DNA of 64,000 nt from Pardosa pseudoannulata (GCA_032207245.1 CM063501.1:82711168-82775167); one strand, 5' to 3'; positions 49,811 through 60,149 are shown, counted from the first letter of the stretch. Numbers and translations: made by a program. Notes: generated by a model from the letters alone, not told the origin.

Positions 49811-50933
49811 ATTAAAATAATTCTCAGGCAATTTTTTCTTATAATTTTTATATTTTATAGATTACTTTTATAAAAGAAAATATTGCATTATTATTATGGA
49901 TTAAAATTGAGAAAGTAAAATTAATAAATTATTATAAATGGTTAAAATTATTTAATTATTATTAAAATTATTTGTGATTTTTTCTAATCCCTCTCTTATT
50001 TTGCTTACATTTCCATATTTTTGCATTTAAGCTATACTAACATATAAATTTGTTCCACAATAATGAAATTAGATTTACTTTGAATATTTAACAACAAATT
50101 TGTTTAAATTATAACATGAATATATCTGAATGGATAAAAATTTAGTTATTCTACAAGTAATCAAATGTACATTTATTTGTATACAACAAACAGGCAAAGG
50201 AATTTTGTCTTACTATATATAAACAGTAATGTAGCCCTTCAGACGACGTGATCAGTAAAATTTTCAATTTTAAAGAATTGTAAAGTAACCTATGAGGCAG
50301 ATAAAAAATGTTTTGTTTTTTGGCTGAAAATTATCTAGTACACGATCAATAATTTGTTTATCTTCATACTCTGTTGGAACAAAGTTCTTTAACAATAAAT
50401 ATCTCTAATGGAAAAGCAAAATTCCAACATTAAGGAATTAACCTAGGAATGTCTACCCGACATTACATGCAGGTTCAATTCTAAAAAATCTACCATAACA
50501 CAAAACATCTCATATAAGCTTCTCATTACGCTCATATCAAACGGATGAGTACCAGAAAAATAAGCAGTGTAGGCGTGCTTACCTGGGTAGTAATGCTGGA
50601 ATAGGAGATCCACTGTACAGTGACAGCCATGGGATCTTTAATCTACACCTATAAACTTATATATATCTCAAAACTAGGACTTTTTATATTTTATTCCACA
50701 CACAGCAAGACATATTTACAGGGGACTTAGCACTTTTCCCCGTTAGACAAAGAACACACATATACCACACAAAAAACAGAACGCACAACAACTTACATAA
50801 CTAAGAACTAACTAAACATCAAAAAATAATATTCCTTAGATCATAGTCTGTTCCTCTTTTTCTTGGAACACCTGGCGCCATCTCTTGGCACTATAGACAA
50901 CTAACGTCAATTACGCAACATACTCCTTTGGAG
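49811..50933. repeat. 567-bp duplication, copy 2 (right of the hAT element), split by an LTR
   Basis: Starts directly after the hAT right end with ATTAAAATAATTCTCAGG. It matches copy 1 up to TACTC (50,367-50,371), is interrupted by the LTR at 50,372-50,920, and resumes TACTCCTTTGGAG, then continues into unique Helitron sequence (TGTCCCGATACTG). Confidence 0.88.
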
Positions 50934-51589
50934 TGTCCCGATACTGTGGATGCAGTTTAGAATCGCTTTGAATTCATTTAGTCAAACCATGTGGTTATAT
51001 ATAAAACAAGCAAACAAACAAACAAACTTCTTAATTTTTAAAGATACATAACTTAAACTCTAGATATTTATTAGTCCGTGAAATAGAATCATAGACTATT
51101 TTGAAATGAATTTGTTGTTAATACCGGTGAAAAAATTTTCATTGGAACAAAAAGTAATCGATGATTAAATGTGAAATTATCACATATATACCTAATTTAT
51201 TATTTAAACTTGAATGTAAAAGAAAATTATTTACGTTATATAATTTCAGCGATGAAACGTATGAAAATAATGCAGACGATATTTAAATAATTTAAAATAA
51301 AAAATGATTAAATGAGATGGTTAACGAAATAACGTCATAATGATAGAAAAAAATTTTATATTTACTTAAGTGATAAATTGATAAATTTAATCGCCTTCTC
51401 TTAACCGGCGAAAATAGGGTTTAAAATAATGGTATTAAAGATTAGAAAAGGGGGAAGGAAGGGGTGGATTTCGACCGTTGCTAACCCTAACTCATCAAGA
51501 ATACAATATGGATGCCTCTATTCATTTCAACTGCTTCATAAATTCGACGACGGACGGACAGGTACCTTAGGCTATTATTATATAGGGGA
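50224..51589 (-). mobile_element. Non-autonomous Helitron-like element, copy 3, split by a solo LTR
   Basis: On the minus strand it begins A|TCCCCTATATAATAATAGCC at 51,589 and ends near 50,224 with a mutated hairpin and ACTG in place of CTAG. The net length without the 549-bp LTR is about 817 bp. Shared blocks include GACGGACAGG, AACCCTAACTCATCAAGAA and AATAACGTCATAATG. A short (AAAC)n run lies at about 51,004-51,030. Confidence 0.65.
50372..50920 (-). mobile_element. Solo LTR, 549 bp, with 5-bp target duplication
   Basis: Starts TGTTGGAAC and ends TTACGCAACA, flanked by TACTC at 50,367-50,371 and 50,921-50,925. The unoccupied site TACTCCTTTGGAG is preserved in the sister copy at 48,937-48,949, which proves the insertion. 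On the minus strand an AATAAAATATAAAAAG poly(A)-signal-like stretch supports minus orientation. No coding sequence. Type (gypsy or BEL) cannot be settled from an LTR alone. Confidence 0.9.
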
Positions 51590-51764
51590 TTAGCAGTTTT
51601 TAAACCTAGAATATTGGATATACATACATACCTTCCCATACAATGAACGCACTAATGCTTACAATAGAATTTGTTGCAGGAAATTATTGCAATGCTGCCG
51701 TTGGGCATAGGCCGACCCAAAACAAAAATGTTCTTTGAAAAGATTACGATTCAATTGCTAGTGA
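51590..51764. other. Unassigned spacer
   Basis: Short unassigned stretch ending in the SINE target duplication TCAATTGCTAGTGA (51,751-51,764). Confidence 0.4.
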
Positions 51765-51942
51765 CGAACGATGGCCGATTGATTTGGGTGCTGGCCTTCG
51801 GAACCGGAGTTCCTGGGTTCGAATCCCACTGAGGCATGGATGTTCGTAGCCGTTCGGAATCGGCTTTAAGCTGTAGGTCCCGGTCTCATTAGCCCTCGTG
51901 TTGCAAAAAGTAGACCGTAGCACTCCAAAACCAAACCAAAAA
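51765..51942 (+). repeat. tRNA-derived SINE with 14-bp target duplication
   Basis: A 178-bp copy flanked by TCAATTGCTAGTGA at 51,751-51,764 and 51,943-51,956. The head reads CGAACGATGGCCGATTGATT, then GGTGCTGGCCTTCGGAACC and the B box GGGTTCGAATCCC. The anticodon-arm position CTGG-C-CTTCGGA-ACCGG gives a UCG anticodon, hence tRNA-Arg ancestry. The tail is CCAAAACCAAACC. The 91-codon frame across it (51,744-52,019, minus) is a SINE by-product. Confidence 0.93.
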
Positions 51943-52021
51943 TCAATTGCTAGTGAAATATATTTACATTTCGACAATATTAAACAAACATTAAGTATGC
52001 AGTTTTTTCTCTCATACAATC

Positions 52022-52130
52022 ATGCGCTGCCCGATGAGACCATATAGTGCGGGCCATCGCTGGTACGCGCCGCGCGGTGAGACAGTCTAGCGCGGGCCAC
52101 AGGTGCCCCGAGCCGGCTTGGGCGTGTTAA
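52022..52130. repeat. GC-rich ~43-bp tandem motif, about two copies
   Basis: An abrupt GC-rich island in AT-rich DNA. GAGACCATATAGTGCGGGCC and GAGACAGTCTAGCGCGGGCC lie about 43 bp apart, each followed by CA-GGT and GC-rich sequence. It is bounded by ordinary AT-rich DNA (TGTTAAATTTAG on the right). Origin unknown. Confidence 0.6.
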
Positions 52131-52621
52131 ATTTAGAATTTAGAAAAAGGAGTAATTTCAGGTACCGATAATTTAAGAGCATGAAAGATAAAATCGTCAG
52201 AGCTGGTTGAAAATCGGGAAAATTTAAAAAGACTCAAAGAATACTTACTAATACCGTGAAAATAAAATAGTAGTTAGTAGACACGGTGCGATCCACTAAT
52301 CTTACGGGAAAATAAACATCTATACACGGTTAGATACACTTTCTGCTCCATAATAATAAGAAATACACATTTTTTTATATCACATCACAACAAGACGTTA
52401 CAACATATATGAAAAAGGGATGGTGGTAGAAGTAATAAGCGCTAAGACACATAAGTTACGATAAAGTTACTATTGTCAGGAAAGCAAAGCGCCGCGAGGC
52501 CGAAGCAATTTAGTGGGACTATTGTAATCATAATCAGGTAGTTCTGCTATTATTTTGTTTGGTAGGAGATTTAGGCTATTATAAAAAATTTCAGGTGCTT
52601 TTACACAAGATTGTTTGAAAG
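52131..52621. other. Unassigned sequence
   Basis: No supported feature. Confidence 0.4.
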
Positions 52622-52625
52622 TTAA

Positions 52626-53164
52626 CAGATTGTGTGCGGGTACATTTCGCAGCGGAATTGTACAGCAGGCGATTTGCGAGTAAATTTAGTTATTCAGTTA
52701 AATCTCATTAGATCGAAAATTATATAATTTTTTAACCAACTTTTCATATTCTCTATTGAAATATATAAACAAATATATAAATAGTATTATATAAATAACA
52801 ACCATAAGATTTTTGTAAACAAAAAATATATTTTTAGAGGATAAATTTATAATAGTATAGTACATGTAAAAATCAAATAGCAGTATATAGTTTTTTTTAA
52901 AATTATGTTATATATTATGTATACACTTTTACAGTATGAAAAATTAAACGACCAGTCATAAAACTAATGTAAAAACTAGTTTTTCTGTAAAGTTTCCAGA
53001 ATCTATATAGTAGACAAGAACATTCGGCTTCATTTTCCCGTATATACCGTTATTTTTTACCCACAAACAAACCATGTTGTTACACTAATCGGTACTAGTA
53101 CGTGACCAATGCTCAAGTGTCAATCGTCAGAAATTGTACTAGTACGTATCCCGCATACAATGTG
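52626..53164 (-). mobile_element. TTAA-flanked MITE (family P2), complete
   Basis: A 539-bp element, with TTAA at 52,622-52,625 and 53,165-53,168. The ends are CAGATTGTGTGCGGG (left) and, read inward from the right, CACATTGTATGCGGG. The right end carries two copies of a motif ACGTACTAGTAC about 45 bp apart, and the left end a hairpin of the form GTACATTTCGC...GCGGAATTGTAC. It is the same element as 58,147-58,686 (540 bp) in the opposite orientation. No coding capacity; piggyBac-type by its TTAA duplication. Confidence 0.88.
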
Positions 53165-53181
53165 TTAAGAATTTTAATAAT

Positions 53182-53452
53182 TCAAGTTTCTTCTGAGAAG
53201 GTGGCCGGAGTTAAGTCATTACTTGGCGAATTATTAAGAACATTTTTTACAGTACTAATAAACTGGCGGTCGTGATCCTCGTCTTGTAAGTCTTGGTTTA
53301 GCGCAAATTCAGTTTTGTAAACTTCCGCGATCGCTTCTGCTTTGCCAGCCGGATCAAACATTACATCGTTTATACCTTGGAAGGGAGGTATGCTGTTGTA
53401 ACCGTTTCTACTCAGACGTTTCTGGAATTTCCATATCGAATTATCGTCTGTA
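53182..53452 (-). pseudogene. Jockey-type LINE ORF2: linker before the reverse transcriptase (distal piece)
   Basis: Minus-strand frame beginning TDDNSIWKFQKRLSRNGYNS, then IPPFQGINDVMFDPAGKAEA and a charged region to ATFSEET. The W-KF-KRL...PP...G......KAE..AE pattern is the stretch between the endonuclease and reverse transcriptase domains of Jockey-clade LINEs. The reverse transcriptase itself is not present. Sequence to the left is a TTAA MITE and then unrelated DNA. The Helitron at 53,453-54,763 separates this from the upstream piece. The longer 145-codon frame to 53,619 fuses Helitron sequence to it by chance. Confidence 0.85.
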
Positions 53453-54763
53453 CTAGCATATAGCCCGTCATATGACGGGATCAGTAAAATTTTTAATTTT
53501 CTAGAATTGTAAAGTACCCTATAAGGCAAGTAAAAAAATGGTTTGTTTTTTTGGCTGAGAATTATCTGGTACACGCTCAATAATTTATTTATCTTTACTA
53601 ACCGCATGTTAGTTGCCAACTTTAATTTATCTTGTCGTATTACGTGATAGGATGGACAGCAGAGGTTTTAATATTGACAGTGATTATTTGGCGGTATATA
53701 TGAATGATGTCCAAAATTGAGCGAATCGATTGCAAACCGTGTGGTTATGTATAAAGAACAAACACACAAACGAACGAATTTCTTAATTTTCAAAGATATA
53801 TAACTTAAACGCTATATTTTATTAGAATAAATATACTTCTAGATTTTTATAAACAATTTGCTGTGAATACCGGTAATAAAGTTTTCATTGCAACAAAACA
53901 TAATACGTGATTAAAATTAAAAACTATCACATATGTACCTAATCTATCATTTAACCAATTAGAGAAAATTATTTCCGTAATATCTAAGATCAGTTATAAA
54001 ATGTATGAAAATGGAGCAAACGATATTTAAATAATTTAAAATAAGAAATGATTACATGAGTTAATTAAAGGCTTGACGTCATAATGCTAGAAAAATGTTA
54101 TTTCCTTTACTTATAATGTGATAAATTGATAAATTTAATCTTTAGTCGTTGAAAATAGGGCTCGGAATAATAGCATTAAACTCTCAAAAAGGGGATTTCT
54201 TGATTTTTAAAGGTATATATTAGTCTTTGAAATAGACTCCTAGACTTTCATGAAAAGAATTTGTTGGTAAAACAAATGATAAAATTTTCATTACAACAAA
54301 AAGCAATCGGTGATTAAATTTAAAATTAGCACATATTTACCTAATTTATAATTTAAAATTTATAATATAAAAGAAAATTATTTGAGTCATATCTAATTTC
54401 AGTGAGAAAAGGTATGATAATAATGCCGATGATATTTAAATAATTAAAAATAAGAAATTATTAAAGGAGATGTTTAAAGGAATGACGTCATAATGTTAGA
54501 AAAAAAAATGTTTCTTTTACCTATTTACTATGTGCTAAGTTGATAATTTTAATGTCCTTCTCTTAACCGGGGATAACAGAGCTTGAAATAATGGCATTAA
54601 ACACTTGAAAAGGGGGAAGGGGTGGATTTACTTTTTCGAACTCGTTTTGAATTTTGCTATTACTAATTCATTAAAAATACAATAGGGATGATTCTATCTA
54701 TTCTCGGTACAACTGTTTTATAAATTCATGGACAGAGAATTTAGGCTATTGTTATAAAGGCTA
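53453..54763 (-). mobile_element. Helitron-like element, copy 4, inserted in the LINE
   Basis: The best-preserved 3' end in the window. On the minus strand a perfect 16-bp hairpin, CCCGTCATATGACGGG, is followed by CTATATG and CTAG at 53,456-53,453, then T. The 5' end at 54,763 (TAGCCTTTATAACAATAGCC) is a mutated form of TCCCCTATATAATAATAGCC. It is 1,311 bp because an internal ~440-bp segment, containing TGACGTCATAATG, is duplicated in tandem. Both junctions fall inside the LINE ORF2, and the frame resumes across the element. No Rep/helicase sequence is present. Confidence 0.75.
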
Positions 54764-55750
54764 CTTATGAAATCTGATCATTGTTTCTGTCTATAAGTTT
54801 GAATCTTTTCTCTGACAGTCCGCTTGAGAACAAAGTACTCTTGACTGGAGGGAGGGGTACATAGGTATTGATAAAGTTTTCGTGCTGCATTTTTATTGTT
54901 TATTAAATTTTTCAGATGGGAAGGTAGTTTTTGAATTTTAGGTATATTAATAATGTGAGAAGAGCTATTCTTTGCTACATTTATGGTATCAGTTAATTTA
55001 TTTACAGAACTTTCTAAAGAGTTAACAGATTTAATACTAGGCAAAAATAATTCAGCAGAGGCAAGAGTTTCCTGGAACTGACTCTAATTAGTGTAAGTGG
55101 TGTCCTCAGAAACTTGGGTTATCAACTGCAGGTCAACTGTCAGAAGATAAGGCAAGTGATCTGAGTCGAAGAGATCCAAAGTTTCAATATTACATTTAAA
55201 GGGTACAGTTTTGATGCTAGCAAGATCAATAGAGGAGGGACGTCCAAGAGGAAAATGAGTGGGGAGGAGAGGATGAAAAATATTAATTTCAGTATTATCG
55301 GTGACTAAATTTAGAAGCCCTTGGCCGAAAGTGTTATTACTATAGCAGTTCCAGATTTTATTATGTGCATTAAAGTCACCAGACATAATATAAGAATTAG
55401 AGTAATTAAATATTTTAAGAATATCATTTTTAGGAAAACCTCTACCAATTTGCAATAAGCATTAGTTATTATATTTTTGTTATTGTTATCAGGCGGAGTT
55501 GGATTCAAGTACATCCTAAACAAGGTCAGATACATCATAGTAATTAATTGATCTTTTAATATATATTGCAAGGCCTCCTTGGGCATGCTAACTGATCATA
55601 GCACGATCCTTATAGTTAAGTATATAATTATAAATGTTATACCAAATATCTGGTTTAGGTTTCGTTTCCTGAATTAGTACAATATCAACATCAGATTATT
55701 CTAAAGTTCGGTTATTTTGTTACCAAGGCCTTTTGCATTCTAGAATAAAA
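54764..55750 (-). pseudogene. Jockey-type LINE ORF2: endonuclease and start of the linker
   Basis: From about 55,750 down, in shifting frames. There is an N-terminal motif with VDIVLIQETKPKPDIW (catalytic E in QET), then HAQGGLAIYIKRSINYYDV. Next comes SYIMSGDFNAHNKIWNCYSN (GDFNAHN motif), PTHFPLGRPSSIDLA, and DSDHLPYLL (the SDH catalytic motif). These are the ordered motifs of an apurinic/apyrimidinic-like endonuclease that nicks target DNA. After a stop the linker follows at 55,044-54,778: LPSHLKNLINNKNAARKLYQ and FVLKRTVREKIQTYRQKQ. Several stops and frameshifts show it is dead. It continues beyond the inserted Helitron at 53,452. Confidence 0.9.
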
Positions 55751-55776
55751 TGTTGAGGGTGGAGAGACAGTGATGC

Positions 55777-56455
55777 TTATCCAAGATGGGGGTTATTAAA
55801 GCAATCATCGATAACCTCGAAGGTTGTCAGGAGTTTCTGGATTTGGTCATTTTGATCTTTCATAATTTGTGAAATTTCTTTAAATAAGTTTATGATCTCC
55901 TTAATATTATAATATTTCATAAAGTCAATTATTATTTTGAAAAGTTCACCTATACCTTCTTGACTAGTTTTGGTTTTTATCATTATTCTTTTTATTTTTC
56001 AGTAGAGTTCAGTATTACTATTTTTATTTACATTAGAGAATGCTTTATTTTGGATTTAATATTTTGAGTTTTTTTTTTAGTTTGACTTACTACTTCACTA
56101 AAACTTTTTTGCTTGGTTTGGGGTATTATATGAGAAAATGGAACAGCAATTTTTTGGGGAATGGCACTAGCAGGTGATTTTTTTATCTCTGCACCCAGGG
56201 ATTAGTGACTGGAATAGGATCAGGGATAAAATTTTGAGGCTTTTTAGATTTTTCCTTTTTATTTCTATTTGCAGCTTGGGACCTACAACCTTTATAATTG
56301 CCTGTGTGCTTTCCATCACAATTTAAATTACTTAAATTTATTTTACAATCTTTTGCTAGGTGGTTTTGAGAACATTTGAGACATTTAGGTGTTAAGTTAC
56401 AGGTTACGGAGGAGTGATCAAATTTTTCGCACCGATAAAAAGCCAAGTATGACAA
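55777..56455 (-). pseudogene. Jockey-type LINE ORF1: zinc knuckles and C-terminus
   Basis: At 56,455-56,183 the frame reads FYRCEKFDHSSVTCNLTPKC, then LKCSQNHLAKDC, then NCDGKHTGNYKGC. These are three gag-like CCHC-type knuckles of the Jockey/I-clade ORF1 nucleic-acid chaperone. The spacing is that of the family, although residues such as the usual Q-C pair are altered. A Lys-rich tail follows, with PQKIAVPFSH and, after stops, a helical segment at 55,983-55,777 (FKEISQIMKDQNDQIQKLLT). The ORF1 end lies just before the ORF2 start near 55,750, as expected. Confidence 0.85.
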
Positions 56456-57960
56456 CCCTTATATACCTCTTCCCCATGTCATATTTAAATTTTCGCTAAT
56501 TCCAGAGAAGGCTCTCTATATACAACCGTTTAATAACGTATGAAATGCACCTAATTCTCATTCGGTTATAAAATTGTGAAATTAATTCATAGGTTGTGTG
56601 GTCAGCTGTGATTTCACTGAAAGTTTAAGCCGGTAAAACACTGATTCTAACATTTCCGTTAGCATATATTTAGATTTCTTGCTGTTTTACTATACAATTC
56701 TCAAGTAGTTCATTATTTCTAATTATTTTTGTATTAATTGGTTGGTTTGGAGCGCTACGGTCTACTTTTTACAACACGAGGGCTAATGAGACCGGGTCCT
56801 ACTGCTTAAAGCCGATTACGAACAGCTACGAACATCCATGCCATAGCGGGATTCGAACCCATGAGCTCCAGTTCCGAAGGCCAGCACCCTAACCATTCGT
56901 CCATTGCTTGGCTTTGTATTAATTGGATGTATTAATTATATATAAAATTGAATTACTATTTTGTAATGGGTTATCTGGTTAGTTAAGTGTTTAATTATAA
57001 ATTTTTAAAATGCTTTCTCATCTTTCATAAATCGAAATTTCCGTCTCAGGCATTGAAGTCTGAAACTATAATTATACATTAATTGTACCTACATTTACGG
57101 GGAAGGGGGGGAGTCAATGGTTTATAAAATTTAAATACTATAAATCTTAAATTTAAAATTGTAAAAATCACTTGCATTAATTATACTTATTGATTTATCT
57201 GAGTTTATTTGATCTATTGCGTAATTGATTCATTTTGAAATTAAAATTATAATTTTATAATGATGAAAAAGTATGTATTTTTTTATTTTTATTTTTTAGT
57301 GATATTTTACGTTCTTTCTATACCTCTCTCGCTTGAATCGGAAGGTTTGGTAGCTTATTTTTATACCCGTGGACGGACTTCAGTATTGTTTTCTGTAGCT
57401 AATGTGTTTTAGTTTATTTTGCTTATTGATACAATACAAAATATTGTGAAATTAAAAACAAAGAATTTATTAATTGTTACAACATTCATGGGGGATCAAG
57501 GGGGGGTTAAAATGTTCAATATTATAAATTCCAAATAAATCTTTAAATGAAAAAAGTACTAATATTGTAATGTTCTTTAAAAGTTTTAACTATATCTGAG
57601 ATAGTTTTTTATTATTTATTTTTGGCTTTATATCAAGTAAAATGAGATTTTTAAATGTTTTGTTTGTAAAAATCATGAATTATTTTAAGAATCTTTGAAA
57701 AAAGAAAAAGGTATTTTAATGTTTCAAAATTAACTACCTTAATGACATTAAATATTCACAAACAATATATGAATAAACAATCTTTATAAGAATTCAAGTA
57801 TAACTTAACTCTTAATTGCTCCTTTTGATGCTATTAATTGTAATTATATTTTTCATAGCTTACTATAGGTATAGCTAAGTTAATTAATTGAAAATATGCT
57901 CCCGCTCATAACACAGCCTTCGCGTTAATTTCCACGAAAGGGTTGGCGCAAATGGCGCCA
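56456..57960. other. Segment interrupting LINE ORF1
   Basis: About 1.5 kb between the two ORF1 pieces. It contains the minus-strand SINE at 56,741-56,912. Two G-rich stretches, GGGGAAGGGGGGGAG (around 57,099) and GGGGGATCAAGGGGGGG (around 57,490), sit in roughly similar contexts about 390 bp apart, suggesting a degenerate duplication. The identity of the inserted DNA is unknown, and neither boundary shows a clear target duplication. Confidence 0.45.
56741..56912 (-). repeat. tRNA-derived SINE with 13-bp target duplication
   Basis: A 172-bp copy in reverse orientation. The plus strand begins GTTGGTTTGGAGCGCTACGG and ends with the complement of the tRNA-like head (GGATTCGAACCC B box). It is flanked by TTTGTATTAATTG at 56,728-56,740 and 56,913-56,925. 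Confidence 0.93.
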
Positions 57961-57994
57961 TTTAAGAATTGCCAAAAATTTTAAAGGCACCCTG

Positions 57995-58142
57995 TTCTTC
58001 AGTAGTACCGTTATATTTTACATTTAAGTTATTAATAATTTTGATTTTATTAAGTATTTCTATAGCAGAGCTAGGAATAAAAGTGATTATGAAAAAAGGC
58101 ATGGGTTTTTTTTTAGTTTTTCTGTTAGTTAAATAAGCTATT
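57995..58142 (-). pseudogene. Jockey-type LINE ORF1: domain upstream of the zinc knuckles
   Basis: The minus strand reads AYLTNRKTKKKPMPFFIITF, then IPSSAIEILNKIKIINNLNV, then KYNGTTEEQ. In Jockey-type ORF1 proteins a domain of the form R.KT....P.F.I......EI..I..I....V.....G..QC comes directly before the first knuckle, and this matches in order and spacing. The knuckles are displaced to 56,455 by the 1.5-kb interruption. The upstream end is cut by the MITE at 58,147. Confidence 0.65.
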
Positions 58143-58146
58143 TTAA

Positions 58147-58437
58147 CACATTGTATGCGGGACACGTACTAGTACGCTCTCTGACGATTGATTCTTGAGT
58201 GCGGATCACGTACTAGTATGGGTTAATGTAACAACAAGGTTTGTTTATGGGTACAAAAATAACGGTATATACAGGGAAACAAAGCCCAATGTTCTAGTCT
58301 ACTACATAGATTCTGGAAAATTTAGATAAATAAAAAATAGTTTTTACATTAGTCGATGAGAAACCACAAAACGGGAAGTTTGATTAAAAAAATCAAATTA
58401 GACTTAAAATTAACTTTTTATTTATCCTTGCGAAAAT

Positions 58438-58505
<68 letters not shown>

Positions 58506-58686
58506 ATTTATATTTGTTTTTTTCTTTATTTATATATTTGTTTATATATTTCAATATAAAATACGAAAAGGTGGTTAAAAAATTAAATAATTTTCGATCT
58601 ATTGAGATTCAACTGAATAACTAAATTTAAGCGCAAAACGCCCACTTCCGGTACAATTTCGCTGCGAAATGTACCCGTACAATGAG
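58147..58686 (+). mobile_element. TTAA-flanked MITE (family P2), complete
   Basis: A 540-bp element with TTAA at 58,143-58,146 and 58,687-58,690. The left end is CACATTGTATGCGGG. The right end, read inward, is CTCATTGTACGGG. The left end has two copies of CACGTACTAGTA about 45 bp apart. The right end has the hairpin GGTACAATTTCGC/GCGAAATGTACC. An (AT)n run at 58,441-58,501 lies inside. It matches 52,626-53,164 in reverse. It is inserted in the LINE ORF1 remnant. Confidence 0.88.
58441..58501. repeat. (AT)n microsatellite within the MITE
   Basis: Uninterrupted AT dinucleotide run of about 61 bp. Confidence 0.97.
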
Positions 58687-59440
58687 TTAAACAGAAAAAA
58701 ACCTAAACAACAACAAAAAAATCGAATGATAGTGACACTGTTATTGTAACCAAAAATAGATTTCAATATAAAATACGAAAAGGTGGTTAAAAAATTAAAT
58801 AATTTTCGATCTATTGAGATTCAACTGAATAACTAAATTTAAGCTCAAAACTCCCGCTCCCGGTACAATTTCGCTGCGAAATGTACCCGTACAATGAGTT
58901 AAACAGAAAAAAGGTAAACAACAACAAAAAAAATCTAATGATAGTGACACTGTTATTCTAAACAAAAATATATTTCAATATAAAATACGAAAATTTGGTT
59001 AATAAATTAAATAATTTTCGATCTATTGAGATTCAACTGAATAACTAAATTTAAGCGCAAAACGTCCGCTAGCGGTACAATTTCGCTGCGAAATGTATCC
59101 GTACAATGAGTAAAACAGAAAAAAACCTAAACAACAACAAAAAAAATCGAATGATAGTGACACTGTTATTGTAACCAAAAATACATTTCAATATAAAACA
59201 CGAAAAGGTGGTTAAAAAATTAAATAATTTTCGATCTATTGAGATTCAACTGAATAACTAAATTTAAGCGCAAAACGCCCGCTCCCGGTACAATTTCCCT
59301 GCGAAATGTATCCGTACAATGAGTAAAACAGAAAAAAACCTAAACAACAACAAAAAAAATCGAATGATAGTGACACTGTTATTGTAACCAAAAATCGATT
59401 TCAATATAAAATACGAAAAGGTGGTTAAAAAATTAAATTA
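58551..59440. repeat. 212-bp tandem array made from a MITE end plus its flank
   Basis: TCAATATAAAATACGAAAAG recurs (with small changes) at 58,551; 58,763; 58,975; 59,188 and 59,401, steps of 212-213 bp. Each unit has about 136 bp of the P2 right end (to CAATGAG), then TTAA or its mutated form, then about 76 bp of flanking DNA (AACAGAAAAAAACCTAAACA, GATAGTGACACTGTTATT). The copies are very similar. The last copy stops after the start of the MITE-end block. Confidence 0.93.
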
Positions 59441-60107
59441 TTTCAAAGATATGTAGCATAAAAGTTAGATATTTATTAGTCCATAAAATAGGCTCCTAGA
59501 AATTTATTAAGCGTATTTGTTGTTAATACCAGTGATAAAATTTTCATTGCATCAAAAATAATCGATGTTTAAATTTAAAATTAACACATATGTACCTAAT
59601 ATATTATTTAATGCAAATATAAAGGAAAATTATTTACGTAATATCTAAATTCAGTGATAAAAATATGAAAATACTGCTGACGACATTTAAATAATTTAAA
59701 ACTCAAAATTAGAAATGATTAAATGAGATGGTTAAAGGAATGACGTCATAATGCTGGAAAATTGCTATTTTTACCTATTGATAAATAGTGATAAATTGAT
59801 AAATTTAATCCGCTGCTCTTAACCGGGAAAAATAGGGCTCGAAATAATGGCATTAAAGGCTCGAAAAGGGGGAAGGGGGGATTTCGAACGTTTTAAAGAC
59901 TACAGTATTTTCCGCTGTGGGGTGAAGCATATTTATAATAATTTATATTAGAATCAGATCGATAGTTTAGGAGAAGATAAACTTTGAATTTTGCTAACCT
60001 TAACTCATCAAGAAATCAATATGGATGCTGTATCCATTCCAGGTCCAACAGCTTCATAAATTTGAGGACAGACGGACAGATAACTTAGGCTATTATTATA
60101 TAAAGGA
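59441..60107 (-). mobile_element. Helitron-like element, copy 5, 3' truncated
   Basis: The 5' end on the minus strand is at 60,107, A|TCCTTTATATAATAATAGCC. Shared blocks include GACAGACGGACAGA, AATGACGTCATAATGCT and CTAACCTTAACTCATCAAGA. The 3' hairpin end is lost where it meets the 212-bp array. Confidence 0.6.
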
Positions 60108-60149
60108 TTAATTTTCTAATTATTTTCTAATTAAACATTTTTACATTAT

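Noticed and set aside
53182..53619. Single 145-codon gene
   Set aside because: The N-terminal third is translated Helitron sequence fused by chance to the LINE ORF2 linker. The true boundary is at 53,452/53,453.
57070..57560. Pair of G-rich stretches as G-quadruplex regulatory sites
   Set aside because: Each has only one or two long G runs, and the context looks like a degenerate duplication. Too little to support a call.
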